A DNA stretch of 64,000 nucleotides from Streptomyces sp. NBC_01210 (GCF_036010325.1 NZ_CP108549.1:4960001-5024000), one strand, 5' to 3'; positions 18,257-27,804 are shown, counted from the stretch's first letter. Made by a program: numbers and translations. Notes: generated by a model from the sequence alone, not told the origin.

Positions 18257-18937
18257 ATGAACCAGAGCCCACTGCCGCCCACACTGCCCGCGACCGACCG
18301 CACCCGTCACCGCCGACTGCGGGAGCAGGCAAGCCTCGACCGCGCAGCCCTCAACGCGATCCTGGACGCCGGCTTCATGTGCCACTTCGGTGTGGTTGTC
18401 GACGGGCATCCCATGGTCGTCCCGACCGTCTACGGAACCGACGGGCGGAACCTGTACTTCCATGGCTCGGTGGCCAGCCGGAGCCTTGTCGCCGCGCCGA
18501 ACACCGAGGTGTGCGTCACGGTCACGCATGTGGACGGCCTCGTCCTCGCCCGGTCGGTGTTCGAGCACGGCGTCAACTACCGCAGCGCGATGATCTACGG
18601 CACGCCCCGCCTCGTCACCGACCCCGAGGCGAAACTCGCCGGTCTTCGCTGCCTGACCCAGCACGCCACCCCCGGCCAGTGGGAGTACGCACGTCGGCCC
18701 AACAGCAAGGAGCTGGCGGCGACCGCGCTTCTCGCCCTGTCGCTGGAGGAAGCCTCCGTCAAGATCCGCACCGGCGGTCCCGACGACGGTGACGGACCCG
18801 ACGCCGAACTCGGGATATGGGCCGGAGTCCTGCCCATGGTGACCTCCTTCGGTGAGCCGGAACCTGATCCGGCGCTCAAGGAGGGCATCACTCCGCCGCG
18901 CCACATCACCGCCCGCAGTGGCACCCGGGCGGGGTGA
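18257..18937 (+). CDS. pyridoxamine 5'-phosphate oxidase-related (NimA-like) FMN-binding protein
   Basis: 226 residues with a split-barrel flavin-binding fold: GFMCHFGVVVDGHPMVVPTVYG and LYFHGSVASRSL are the typical FMN-binding strands of the PNPOx-like/nitroimidazole-resistance (NimA) group, followed by VCVTVTHVDGLVLARS and the NYRSAMIYGTPR segment. Likely a flavin-dependent reductase of small molecules. GGAAGAGG lies 8 bases before the ATG. It is divergent from the MmyB-type regulator, its probable repressor. Confidence 0.85.
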   Translation: MNQSPLPPTLPATDRTRHRRLREQASLDRAALNAILDAGFMCHFGVVVDGHPMVVPTVYGTDGRNLYFHGSVASRSLVAAPNTEVCVTVTHVDGLVLARSVFEHGVNYRSAMIYGTPRLVTDPEAKLAGLRCLTQHATPGQWEYARRPNSKELAATALLALSLEEASVKIRTGGPDDGDGPDAELGIWAGVLPMVTSFGEPEPDPALKEGITPPRHITARSGTRAG

Positions 18938-18959
18938 CCACGGGCGGGCCGCCACCCGA

Positions 18960-19115
18960 ACGGACCCGGACGGGACTACATACGCCTTCGGGTACGACAC
19001 CCAACTGCGCCTGACGGAGAGGTCACCAACACGCAGGGACTGGCCCGGTCATACGCGTACGACGAGGCGGGCCGTCCGATCGCGGAGACCGACTTCGACG
19101 GCCGGACGCCGGTAG
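18960..19115 (+). pseudogene. RHS/YD-repeat protein fragment
   Basis: The DNA encodes DGTTYAFGYDTQLRLTE in one frame and, after a frame change near 19020, a continuation VTNTQGLARSYAYDEAGRP and IAETDFDGRT in another. These are RHS/YD repeats (Y-D-x2-G/L-R-L and YDEAGRP), normally found by the dozen in large polymorphic toxin proteins. Only about two repeats remain, with no N-terminal export domain or toxin tip, so this is the relic of a much larger gene. The rest of 18938-19297 shows nothing else. Confidence 0.65.
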
Positions 19116-19297
19116 ACACGCTCCTGGTCTGTGGCCGGGCAGGGCCTGCGGTGCCCGCTTCACATGCTCGATCGCCGCTCTAGTTCCCTTGCCCGGGCGG
19201 CGGTCCGGCGACCGCCGGGTCCAGGTACGCGGCGCAGGGCGGTGGTCCGGTGCGCGGTGGTCCGGTGGCGCGGTGGTCGTACTTCCGCCGACCGGCG

Positions 19298-19996
19298 CTA
19301 CTGGTCGTTCGTCCCGGAGCCCACCAGACCCGCTTCGTAGGCAATGACGACCGCCTGGGTGCGGTTGGTGGCGCTCAGCTTGGTCAGCACGTTACCCACG
19401 TGCGTCTTGACGGTCTCCAGGCTCACCCGCAGCTGCGTGGCCGCCTCTTGGTTGGACCGGCCCTTCGCCATGAGCCGCAGGACCTCGATCTCGCGGCCGG
19501 TGAGCAGAGCGGCCGCGCCGGTGGCGGCATCCCGTCGTACGGGCCGGCCGGCGGCGAGTCGGCGGACGGCGTCCGGGAACAGCACGGAGTCACCGCCGGC
19601 TACCAGCCGGATGGCGTGCGCGATCTGCTGGGACGGCGCCCGCTTGCGGATGAACCCGCTGGCACCGGCCCGCAGGGCGTCGTAGACGTGTTCGTCGTTC
19701 TCGAAGGTCGTGATCACGATGACCTTCGGCGGGTCGGGCAGCACGGACCGCAGTCGCCGAGTCGCCTCGATGCCGTCCACATCAGGCATCCGTACGTCCA
19801 TCAGTACGACGTCGGGGCGTAGCCGCTCGACCATGGGAAGCACCTCGGCGCCGTCGGCGGCCTCGCCGACGACCTCGAGGTCGGGCTTGGCCGACAGCAG
19901 GGCCCGCAGTCCGGTACGCGTGAGCTCCTCGTCGTCGACAACGAGGACCGTAACCAGCCGGTCGGGGAGCCTGGTTGGGCCGCTGTGCGCGTTCAT
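19298..19996 (-). CDS. NarL/LuxR-family response regulator
   Basis: 232 residues. Receiver domain (about 15-130) with acidic pocket VVDDEEL, phosphoacceptor Asp in VVLMDVRMPD, conserved Thr in VIVITTF and Lys in FIRKRAP; LuxR-type HTH at the C-terminus (LLTGREIEVLRLMAKGRSNQE...VSLETVKTHVGNVLTKL). It shares a 4-bp overlap with the upstream sensor kinase gene and is its cognate regulator. The target is not known; the divergent DUF998 membrane protein gene is a candidate. Confidence 0.92.
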   Translation of the reverse strand: MNAHSGPTRLPDRLVTVLVVDDEELTRTGLRALLSAKPDLEVVGEAADGAEVLPMVERLRPDVVLMDVRMPDVDGIEATRRLRSVLPDPPKVIVITTFENDEHVYDALRAGASGFIRKRAPSQQIAHAIRLVAGGDSVLFPDAVRRLAAGRPVRRDAATGAAALLTGREIEVLRLMAKGRSNQEAATQLRVSLETVKTHVGNVLTKLSATNRTQAVVIAYEAGLVGSGTNDQ

Positions 19997-21240
19997 GGCG
20001 AAGACCGTAGCGGTATCCGTGCCGCCAGCCGCCAGTGCGTTGCGGGCTCGCCCGTACGCCCCGCCGACACCTCGCCGCGCAGCAGCCGCACCCGTTCGGC
20101 GACCCCGGTCAGTCCGTGGCCCCGCTCCCTGCCCGGGCGGAAGGGCACCGCTGCGTCGACCCGATTGATGATCTCCACCTCCAGCCAGCCGTCCCGCGCG
20201 GCGATCCGCAGGCTGATTCCGGCCGTCTCACCGTGCCGCAGGGCGTTGGTCAGGCCCTCTTGAACGATCCGGTACGTCTCCCGCGACACGGTCGCCGGTA
20301 CCTGAGCGAGGTTTCCGGCGGTCTCCACGCGCAGCCCGGCCCCGGCCTGCCGGACCCGCTCGGTCAAGGGGCCGAGGTCGGCGAGGGTGTGCTGCGGTGC
20401 GGTGGGCGACCGACCTTCGCGGAGGACGCCGAGGACGTGGTCGAGGTCGTCCATCGCGGCGCGGGATGTCTCCTCGATGCTGCTGAGGGCGCGTCGGGCC
20501 GCTTCGGGATCGCTGTCCATCAGTTCCCCGGCGACGGCGGCCTGGATGGTGGATGCCGTCAGGGTGTGCCCTATCGAGTCGTGCAGTTCCTGGGCCAGCC
20601 GGTTGCGCTGGGCCAGTAGATCCCGCTGCTCCTCCACGGCGGCCAGCCGCTCGGTGGGCCGGTGGCCGAGGAGGAACGCGGCGAGCAGGCGCAGGGCAGC
20701 CGCGCCGCCGACGGTGACGTACCCGGCGAGCGCCAGACATCCCGTGCAGACGACCGCCGTCCACAGGCCCTGCCACCCGTGCTCCACATGGATGGTCCAC
20801 CCGAAACTCGCCACCGGACCACCACCGCTGCACCAGACCAGGAGGAACACGACGGCTGCGAAGACCGACAGGCAGGCCACCGCGGTCACCGCCCCACCGA
20901 CCGCCAAGTGCGCGGCCAGATACGCCGACGTCCGGAGCCGGTTCACCCACAGGGACGTCGACGGTTCCAACGGGGCGGGAAGACCCGTGCCAAGGAGCCC
21001 GTTGGCCAGCCGAACGCACCCCCGACGCGCCGCACGCGGAGCGCCCATGGCCACGAGTACCGCGCACAGCACGAGGCCGAATCCCAGGGCACGAAGCACC
21101 GCCGGCCACTGCGACGGCGCAGCGAGGAGCGCCACGACCAGCGGCAGCAGGCTCATGGCCGCGCCGAGAAGCGCGTATGTCCAACCCCGGTACATGGCCC
21201 TGCTGAAGAGCGGCCGAATCATTGTCCTCACGGCCCGCAC
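19993..21240 (-). CDS. two-component sensor histidine kinase (HisKA_3 type)
   Basis: 415 residues. Several membrane helices in the first ~190 residues, no large extracellular sensor domain, then a HisKA_3 dimerisation/phosphoacceptor domain with RLAQELHDSIGHTL (His about residue 221) and a HATPase domain (EGLTNALRHGETAGISLRI N-box; GHGLTGVAERVRLLRGEVSAG G-box). The DesK-like layout suggests sensing of a membrane or intramembrane signal. Overlaps the response-regulator start. Confidence 0.92.
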   Translation of the reverse strand: MRAVRTMIRPLFSRAMYRGWTYALLGAAMSLLPLVVALLAAPSQWPAVLRALGFGLVLCAVLVAMGAPRAARRGCVRLANGLLGTGLPAPLEPSTSLWVNRLRTSAYLAAHLAVGGAVTAVACLSVFAAVVFLLVWCSGGGPVASFGWTIHVEHGWQGLWTAVVCTGCLALAGYVTVGGAAALRLLAAFLLGHRPTERLAAVEEQRDLLAQRNRLAQELHDSIGHTLTASTIQAAVAGELMDSDPEAARRALSSIEETSRAAMDDLDHVLGVLREGRSPTAPQHTLADLGPLTERVRQAGAGLRVETAGNLAQVPATVSRETYRIVQEGLTNALRHGETAGISLRIAARDGWLEVEIINRVDAAVPFRPGRERGHGLTGVAERVRLLRGEVSAGRTGEPATHWRLAARIPLRSSP

Positions 21241-21403
21241 AGTACCTATCTGCCCGGCGGTGCACCTCCCCCGAAAGAGCCAGTAACAGGATCCCGCAGC
21301 AGGGGGATTCCGATTTCCCCCGTCGCAGCGATGCGGACGCTCACCGTCGACTGCGAACGTTGTGCGAACGAAAATGACTCAGTTCGGGGCCCGAAAGGCA
21401 GTC

Positions 21404-22150
21404 GTGAAATCGAAACCCGTGTCGCACGCCGAAAACCGCACCTCCGTGGCCGCAAGGATCGGGGCAGCAGCATGGATCGTCGCCACCGTGCAGTTCCTCG
21501 TCGTCCAACTGGTCGTGCAGTCCGCCTGGCGCACGCCCTACAGCTGGGCGGACAACAACATCAGTGATCTCGGTAACGTCGAATGCCAGATGTGGGACGT
21601 CTCCCGACCGCGGTATGTGTGCTCACCGCTGCACGACGCCATGAACGCCTCATTCGTCGTCCACGGCGTACTGCTGCTCGTCGGCACGCTGCTGACCGGT
21701 GCCTGCTGGGGCCGTGGACGAATATCGGGAAGTGCCCGGATTCTCTTTGCCATCAATGCCGGTGGGTGGGTCCTGGTCGGCTTTGTTCCTGCGGACGTCA
21801 ACGAGGACCTGCATGTATTGGGGGCGCTCCTCATCATGGCGCTGGGAAATATCGGACTCATGTGCACCGGATTCGCCCCGCGGGCTTCCCTGTTCGGCGG
21901 ACTGCGCCCCGTAACCCTCTCCATAGCCGCCGCGGCAGTGGTTGCTGCGTGGATGTTCTTCGGTCTGCACGATCCCGGCATCGGACTCGGCGGCCTGGAA
22001 CGGATCGCGGCGTTCGCAATGGATGCGTGGGCCCTCGTCATGGCCCTCGCCATAGTCCGCATGCACCGGAAGGACAACGCCGGCCTGTGGCAGCGCTCAG
22101 TGCCATCCAGCAGCCCGGCTCATTGCAGCAGCCGAGCGGCACGCATGTGA
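21404..22150 (+). CDS. DUF998 family membrane protein
   Basis: About 248 residues with six to seven hydrophobic segments and DUF998 features: YSWADNNISDLG near the first helix, a VPADVNEDLHVLGALL segment, and a terminal DAWALVMALAIVRMHRK. The function of this family is unknown. GTG at 21404 has a GAAAGG-type ribosome-binding site; ATG 21374 and GTG 21362 are alternatives in frame. It lies divergent from the sensor kinase, a common place for the system's target. Confidence 0.78.
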   Translation: MKSKPVSHAENRTSVAARIGAAAWIVATVQFLVVQLVVQSAWRTPYSWADNNISDLGNVECQMWDVSRPRYVCSPLHDAMNASFVVHGVLLLVGTLLTGACWGRGRISGSARILFAINAGGWVLVGFVPADVNEDLHVLGALLIMALGNIGLMCTGFAPRASLFGGLRPVTLSIAAAAVVAAWMFFGLHDPGIGLGGLERIAAFAMDAWALVMALAIVRMHRKDNAGLWQRSVPSSSPAHCSSRAARM

Positions 22151-22383
22151 CCGTTCCGTCCGACGGACAGCCGGCGTGGCTTGTGGCAGTCTTCCGGAAA
22201 GTTGAAGCACGACCGTACTGGCGGCCGATACCGAAGGTGTTCAGTGGTTCACAGAGCGCGGCTTCGCACAGCACCAGCCCCAGCCCGAACGACATGCCCG
22301 GCCCTCGGTGTGCGCGTGGCTCGTACCCTCCCCCCGGAAACGCAGATGGCCCGCAGGGTGAATGCCGGCCCGCGCGGTCGGCT

Positions 22384-22935
22384 CTAGAGGCTCAGCACGA
22401 TGGCGGCGCCAATCCCTCCGAGACACAGTGCGAAGGCGGCTTCACCCCAGCCGCCCTTCCCCCAGCGGAAGGGCCGGTCGAGGGCGAGCCGGCCGGGGCC
22501 GATGGCGGCGATGGCGAGGGCGACGACCGCGATGCACAGGCCGAACTCCACGCCGCCGTTCGCGTCCCACAGACCGTGTGCCGCGCTGACGGTCACCATG
22601 GCGTTGATCATCACGCCGATCAGGGCAGCCGACGCCAGTGGGGTGAACAGCCCCAGAGCCAGTCCGAGGCCTCCGAGGAACTCCGAGCCACCGCCGATGG
22701 CGGCGTAGACCTTTCCGGGGCTGTAGCCCAGTGCGGCGAACCCTTTCCCCGTGGCGGTGAGGCCTTCGCCACCGAATATCCCGAAAAGCTTTTGACAGCC
22801 GTGTCCTGCCATCAGCAGGCCGAACGTGATCCTGATGAGAAGCAGACCGGCGTCACCGGCGGACACCGACCGCCGTGCTGTGACCTCGGCCGCAGGCCCG
22901 GGAGAGGCCCGCAGTTGGTCAGCGATTTTCATCAT
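22384..22935 (-). CDS. DoxX family membrane protein
   Basis: 183 residues starting MMKIADQLRA, with four membrane helices and the DoxX signature LLLIRITFGLLMAGHGCQKLFG followed by GGGSEFLGGLGLALGLFTPLA. DoxX proteins are small quinone-linked or redox-associated membrane proteins, in some actinobacteria partnered with superoxide dismutase and thiosulfate metabolism. The frame is open to 23013, but the hydrophobic core and homologue length support the Met at 22935. Confidence 0.85.
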   Translation of the reverse strand: MMKIADQLRASPGPAAEVTARRSVSAGDAGLLLIRITFGLLMAGHGCQKLFGIFGGEGLTATGKGFAALGYSPGKVYAAIGGGSEFLGGLGLALGLFTPLASAALIGVMINAMVTVSAAHGLWDANGGVEFGLCIAVVALAIAAIGPGRLALDRPFRWGKGGWGEAAFALCLGGIGAAIVLSL

Positions 22936-23349
22936 GGGGAACTCTCTTCTGCCCCGGGGTCCCCGGGCGGTGCCGACTGACCGCTCAAGGAACCGGCAGA
23001 GCGGGTTGTGCAAGTCGCCATGGCGTTCTCAAGCGCAAACGATGCGCGGAAGACCCGCGACCTTGCCGGGACGCAGCCGGCACGAGAAACCTGCGGAACC
23101 ATCGCCACCGTTCCGGTCAGGCCGCCGGTCGTTCTCGTTATGAGGAGGTGTGTGACGTCGGCGTGTCTTTTTCCATCATCGCTCACCCCGTTCACGTCTC
23201 GCGGTGACCGGACCGCCGTCTTGTGATCCAAAGCAGTAGAGCCGGGTTTCCCGAGTGGCCGGGGTGGTGGTCTCCAGAGGCTGTTCCAGGAGACCGCGGG
23301 CCCAGAGTCCGGCGACCGGGCCCGACGGCCCCTCTGCCAGAATCGCCAC
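22936..23349. other. divergent intergenic region, no gene seen
   Basis: About 410 bases between the DoxX gene and the methyltransferase gene. Open frames are low-complexity Arg/Pro shadows. Both genes read away from it, so it must hold their promoters; I see no conserved operator. Confidence 0.4.
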
Positions 23350-24153
23350 ATGGCTGAGCACGACACGGATCACGGCTACCTGCTGGACAACCAGCAATCG
23401 GAGGCAGGGATCCGGTTCGACGCCCTCAGCGAGTTGTTCGATCCGGTGACGTTCCGGCACGTCGACCAGCTCGGGATCGCTGCCGGCATGCGGTGCTGGG
23501 AGCTCGGTGCCGGTGGTCCGTCCGTACCCCTGGGGCTGGCCGAGCGAGTCGGCCCCGCGGGAACGGTGATCGCCACCGACATCGACGTGTCCTGGACCCA
23601 GGACATCGCCGGTGGCGTGATCGAGGTGCTGCGCCACGACGTGGCCACCGAACCGTCGCCGCCCGGCGGCTTCGACCTCGTCCACGCCCGACTGGTCCTG
23701 GTACACGTCACCGACCGCTCCGAGGCGCTGCGCCGGATGGTCCAGGCGCTGCGGCCGGGCGGCTGGCTGCTCCTGGAGGACGCCGACCCGGGGTTGCAGC
23801 CCCTGTTGTGTCCGGACGAGTCGGGCCCCGAACAGCAGCTCGCCAACCGGTTGCGATCCGGCTTCCGCACCTTGATGGCAGCACGTGGCGCGGACCTCGC
23901 GTACGGGCGAACCCTGCCCAGGCTGCTGCGTGAGGCCGGTCTGGACGACGTTCGGGCCGACGCGTACTTCCCGATCACCTGGCCGGCATGTGCCGTCCTT
24001 GAGGCCGCGACCGTGCGGCAGATCCGCCGCCGTCTGGTGGCGGAAGGACTCGCCACGGACGAGGAGATCGACCGCCACCTGGCGAACGTCGCCACCGGAC
24101 GCCTCGACCTGGCCACCGCCCCGATGATCTCCGCGTGGGGACGCCGCCCGTAG
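23350..24153 (+). CDS. class I SAM-dependent methyltransferase
   Basis: 267 residues with methyltransferase motif I CWELGAGGPSVPLGLA (about 48-62), motif II TVIATDIDVSW, motif post-I/II FDLVHARLVLVHVTDRSEALRRMVQALRPGGWLLLEDADPG (typical Methyltransf_11/25 order). The N-terminal DHGYLLDNQQSEAGIRFDALSELFDPVTFRHV is typical of a group found next to Streptomyces natural-product genes. The substrate is unknown. No operon partner is obvious. Confidence 0.85.
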   Translation: MAEHDTDHGYLLDNQQSEAGIRFDALSELFDPVTFRHVDQLGIAAGMRCWELGAGGPSVPLGLAERVGPAGTVIATDIDVSWTQDIAGGVIEVLRHDVATEPSPPGGFDLVHARLVLVHVTDRSEALRRMVQALRPGGWLLLEDADPGLQPLLCPDESGPEQQLANRLRSGFRTLMAARGADLAYGRTLPRLLREAGLDDVRADAYFPITWPACAVLEAATVRQIRRRLVAEGLATDEEIDRHLANVATGRLDLATAPMISAWGRRP

Positions 24154-24402
24154 CCCTCCCCCGATTGCCCGCCCGTTGTCACTGAAGGCTGGTGACCACC
24201 AGGTTCGTGCCACCGAACGTTGAGTGACCGGGGATGTTCGGGGCCGCCAGGGGTGACCTCTCGGCAGTGGACGTGAACGTCGGCGTGGTGGTCCCTGCTG
24301 CGGTGCGGGAGGGGAGACGCAGGACACAGGCGTTCATGTCACATCCTGCCGAGCTGTTCCGTCGTAGGTGTGTAAGCAACGACAACGGCAGAGGAGATCG
24401 CC

Positions 24403-24876
24403 ATGAGTGCCCGTTTGGACGCCTTCAGCAGCCCGACCGTAGGCAAGGTCTTCAAGCACATCATTGCGGCAGGCAAGGTGCTCGAGGACTCGACGCTGCC
24501 GGCCGCGACGCAGGAGCTGGTGAAGCTCCGCGCCAGTCAGATCAACGGGTGCGGTTTCTGCACCGACATGCACAGCAAGGACGCCGCCGCCGCCGGTGAG
24601 ACCTCGGTACGTCTCAACCTGGTCGCGGCGTGGCGGGAGGCCACGGTCTTCACCGAGGCCGAGCGGGCCGCGCTGGAGCTGGCGGAGCAGGGCACCCGCA
24701 TCGCGGATGCGGCCGGTGGGGTCACGGACGAGGCATGGGCGAACGCCGCCAAGCACTACGACGAGGAGCAGTTGGCCGCCCTGGTGTGCGGGATCGCCCT
24801 CATCAACGCCTTCAACCGGGCGAACGTCATCATCCAGCAGCCCGCCGGCGACTACCGGCCCGGCCAGTTCGCATAA
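24403..24876 (+). CDS. AhpD-like carboxymuconolactone decarboxylase family protein
   Basis: 157 residues. The AhpD core motif is visible as ELVKLRASQINGCGFCTDMHSKDA with C50-x2-C53-x3-H57 and the upstream Glu that forms the proton-relay. Members act as peroxidase/disulfide reductase partners (alkylhydroperoxidase D). AGGAGA lies 7 bases upstream of the ATG. A terminator-like hairpin follows at 24926-24962. Confidence 0.9.
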   Translation: MSARLDAFSSPTVGKVFKHIIAAGKVLEDSTLPAATQELVKLRASQINGCGFCTDMHSKDAAAAGETSVRLNLVAAWREATVFTEAERAALELAEQGTRIADAAGGVTDEAWANAAKHYDEEQLAALVCGIALINAFNRANVIIQQPAGDYRPGQFA

Positions 24877-24925
24877 TCAGGAGTGCCTGGCCGCGACTGC
24901 TGGTGCCCCCGCGGCTGCAGCATCA

Positions 24926-24962
24926 CACGCCCCGGGCGCCCCTCGCCGGGGCCCGGGGCGTG
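24926..24962. terminator. GC-rich hairpin terminator after AhpD-like gene
   Basis: CACGCCCCGGG pairs perfectly with CCCGGGGCGTG across a loop of about 15 bases that can itself extend the stem. It lies 50 bases after the AhpD-like stop. No long T-tract follows, as is common in Streptomyces. Confidence 0.65.
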
Positions 24963-25169
24963 GTTCTGGTCCGCGCGGCGGCCGAGGAGCAGCGAGTCGG
25001 CTTGGCCAGCACAGTTCAACCGCTACCCGTCACTCAAGTGACCGGTCAGGCCTCTCTGTTCGCGTGGGGCGCCATCCGGGTGAGCCGACGTGGATGACCG
25101 ACAGATGAAAGGGGCCGCAGGGGAAAGGATGGACGGCGGACGGCACCAGACGGTCGCGCCCAGGGAGAT

Positions 25170-25619
25170 GTGATGAGCGGACGGTCCGGCCTGTTTTGGG
25201 ATGCAGTGGACGGGCGCTCGCCGTTGCCGCGTGCGGCGGCCACCCTGGGGTTGGAATTCATCGACGCGGATGTCGAGAACGGCACGATTCGTCTGGCGTT
25301 CAACGCGACCGAGGACTTCACCAATCCGACGGGCAACGTGCTGGGGGCTTTTCTCGCGGCGATGCTCTACGACACGGTCGGCCCTGCTCTTCTCGCCACA
25401 CTCCAGCCCGATCAGTTTCAGTCCACCATGGAGCTCAAGGTGTCCTTCCTCCGCCCGGTCCGCCCCGGGCGGCTCTTCGGGAACGGCCGCGTGGTGCATC
25501 GGGTGGGCGATATCGCCTACCTGGAAGCTTCGCTGTCCGACTCGGACGACATGGTGATCGCAACCGCCAGCGCCACGGCTCGCGTCATCCCTCTCAGCGG
25601 CGCGGAAACCGCGGCGTGA
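25170..25619 (+). CDS. PaaI-family hotdog thioesterase
   Basis: 149 residues with hotdog-fold features of the 4HBT/PaaI family: FNATEDFTNPTGNVLGAFLAAMLYDTVGPALLA (the GNVLGG-like helix with Asp as likely catalytic residue), followed by MELKVSFLRPVRPGRLFGNGRVVHRVGDIAYLEASL. Probably hydrolyses acyl-CoA thioesters. Start GTG 25170/ATG 25173 follows GGGAGAT. An IS110 remnant begins about 130 bases downstream. Confidence 0.85.
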   Translation: MMSGRSGLFWDAVDGRSPLPRAAATLGLEFIDADVENGTIRLAFNATEDFTNPTGNVLGAFLAAMLYDTVGPALLATLQPDQFQSTMELKVSFLRPVRPGRLFGNGRVVHRVGDIAYLEASLSDSDDMVIATASATARVIPLSGAETAA

Positions 25620-25750
25620 CACCCCTCAACCTTCCCTACGTTCTTCTCCGGGACCGGGCGAGCCCTTCGTATGGTTGGCCCACCCAGGGGTGTCGGGTGT
25701 GGCTTTCAAACTTCTGCCGCTTGTGGCTTCCACTGATTGGCCGCCCGCCC

Positions 25751-26842
25751 CACGACGAACCCGAACTGCTCGCACTCCTCGCCGACGTCCTGGCCCTGGG
25801 CGACGAGGTGACCTGGGGCATCGACCTGGCCGACGGCGGAGCCGCCCTCGCCATCGCGATCCTCCTCAACCACGACCAACCGGTGCTCTACCTCTCCGGC
25901 CGGGCCATCCACCGCGCGTCCGAGGGCTACCGCGGCGAAGGCAAGACCGATGCCAAGGACGCCGCCGTCATCGCCGACCAGGCCCGTATCCGCCGCGACC
26001 TGCACCCCTTACGGGCTGGCGACGAGACCGTCACCGATCTGAAGATCCTCACCGGACGGCGCAGGGACTTGGTCGCCGACCGCACCCGCACAGTCAACCG
26101 GCTCCGCGCCCAACTCACCGGCATCTTCCCTGGCCTGGAGCGCGCGCTCGACCTCACCAACACCGGCCCGCTCATCTTGCTGACCGGCTACCAAACGCCG
26201 GCTGCCCTCCGCCGGATCGGCCGCAAGAGGCTGGAAACCTGGCTGCGCAACCGCAAGGCCCACCGCGCCGACCAACTGGCCGAGACAGCCTTCGAGGCCG
26301 CCGAGCGGCAGCACACCAGCCTGCCGGGCGAGAGGCTGACCGCCCGGATGGTGCACACGCTGGCGGCGGAGGTGATGGGTCTCAACCAGCAGGTCGCCGA
26401 GATCGACAAGCTCATCGAGGCCCGGTTTCGCGAGCACCACGACTTCGAAGTGATCACCAGCATGCCGGGCCTGGGCGTCATCCTTGGCGCCGAGTTCCTG
26501 GCCGCTACCGGCGGCGACATGAGCGTCTTCGGCACTCCCGACCGGCTCGCCGGCTTCGGCGGTGTCGCCCCGGCACCCCGGGACTCCGGGAAGATCAGCG
26601 GCAACCTGCGGCGCCCCCAGAGATACAACCGTAGGCTCCAACGCGTCTTCTACACCTCCGCCTTGTTCAGCATCCGAAGGTGCGAGGAGTCCCGCCGGTT
26701 CTACGACCGCAAACGAGCCGAGGGCAAGCGCCATACCCAGGCCGTCCTCGCTCTCGCACGGCGCCGCGTCAACGTTCTCTGGGCCCTCCTGCGGGACGGA
26801 CGGTGTTACGAGCTCACGCCGCCGACGGCCCTCGCGGCTTGA
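25751..26842 (+). pseudogene. IS110-family transposase, 5'-truncated
   Basis: From DEPELLALLADVLALGDEVTWGIDLADGG onward the frame is a near-standard Streptomyces IS110-group transposase: the GKTDAKDAAVIADQARIRRDL block carries the later DEDD residues, and the C-terminal Transposase_20 domain has ITSMPGLGVILGAEFLAATGG, RLAGFGGVAPAPRDSGKISG (the conserved Ser) and NRRLQRVFY. The N-terminal ~35 residues holding the first catalytic Asp (usually in a GIDxGK motif) are missing and replaced by unrelated sequence, so the protein should be inactive. The left flank of the element, which in this group encodes the bridge RNA, is also gone. Confidence 0.82.
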
Positions 26843-26911
26843 CAAACGGCATTAGGAATCAGTGAGACGGGACAGTGTGTCCTGTGGCAGAGCAGAGGCA
26901 GGCGCCCTGAG

Positions 26912-27064
26912 TCACCGGTCCTTCAACAGGAGATGCAGCAGCGTCATCACGCCGACGCCAACCAGCAGGGCTGTGCCGAAGGACGGGTGCTCCAGAGCGA
27001 TGTACACCGCGCCGCTCCCAACGAGCATGAGCAGTACCGTCCGCTGATCTGTCTGACCGTTCAT
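26912..27064 (-). CDS. small membrane protein of 50 residues
   Basis: Reading the minus strand from ATG at 27064 gives 50 residues beginning MNGQTDQRTVLLMLVGSGAV and ending LLHLLLKDR. It has two hydrophobic stretches (LLMLVGSGAVYIAL and ALLVGVGVMTLLHLLL) separated by EHPSFGT, with a charged C-terminus. The composition and clean topology look like a real small integral membrane protein, although the ribosome-binding site is weak. The function is unknown. Confidence 0.55.
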   Translation of the reverse strand: MNGQTDQRTVLLMLVGSGAVYIALEHPSFGTALLVGVGVMTLLHLLLKDR

Positions 27065-27519
27065 CAGTGAGGACCCGCCCGTGTCTGCGCTGCCATCGAC
27101 TTCGGTGGCCCCTTAGGTGCCCTGCATCCGATGGAAACGACGACTGGAATCCGGACAGGATTCCCAACCCGCGCTTGGCCCGCCGCCCACCCGGGCTGGG
27201 GGTCGGTAGCCGCCTGGTACGCCTCTGGCCACGTACCGCCTCCTACTCACAGTGCACCCCGATGCGGTCGCCGCTGTTGTCTTCCTGCACGTCTCCTCCT
27301 GGGTCGGCTGCGGATGCCTGCGCACAGCAGGCGAAGGCTCGCACGGGATGGAGCCCTGGGACACCCGCTTTAGGAGTTCGATCACCAGCTATTGCGGCCG
27401 ACAGTGGCCACTAAGAAAGTAGCTGCGTGGGGATGCTGTGGTACGCCGCTGTCTGCCGTCGTTGATGTCAGCCGCGGATGTCGGAGCTCGCTGCGTCATA
27501 CGGTGCGGAGTGTGTAGTG
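27065..27519. other. no supported gene
   Basis: About 450 bases. The open frames are low-complexity and lack ribosome-binding sites. Nothing recognised. Confidence 0.4.
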
Positions 27520-27804
27520 CTACAGCCCCCGGAGAGCTTCCTGAAAGTGGGTGTAAGCGCTCCAGCAACCGACACTGCCGTCGTCGTTCAAGCTGCCCAT
27601 GTACCAATCATCGTCGTCGATCGGCTTCACCAGGCACAAACTGTGGAAGCCCAGCACGATCTCAGGCCTGATGCGCTCGTCGGTTGCCGGCCATCCCAGC
27701 CACGTCACTGTGCGATCTGCGTCGAGGAGGACGGCGTCTTGGTCCCCCGAGATGTTGCGGATCGCTTCAAGGGTCCAGCCATGGGGTAGTCGATTGCCGG
27801 TCAT
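27520..27804 (-). CDS. hypothetical protein, 94 residues
   Basis: A compact, acidic 94-residue protein starting MTGNRLPHGWTLEAIRNISG, with balanced composition and several Trp/Tyr (TWLGWPATDERIRPEIVLGF, DDDDWYMGSLNDDGSVGCW). It looks globular and immunity- or cargo-like rather than a frame shadow, but I do not recognise a family. It lies in a mobile/decayed neighbourhood downstream of the IS110 remnant. Confidence 0.55.
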   Translation of the reverse strand: MTGNRLPHGWTLEAIRNISGDQDAVLLDADRTVTWLGWPATDERIRPEIVLGFHSLCLVKPIDDDDWYMGSLNDDGSVGCWSAYTHFQEALRGL

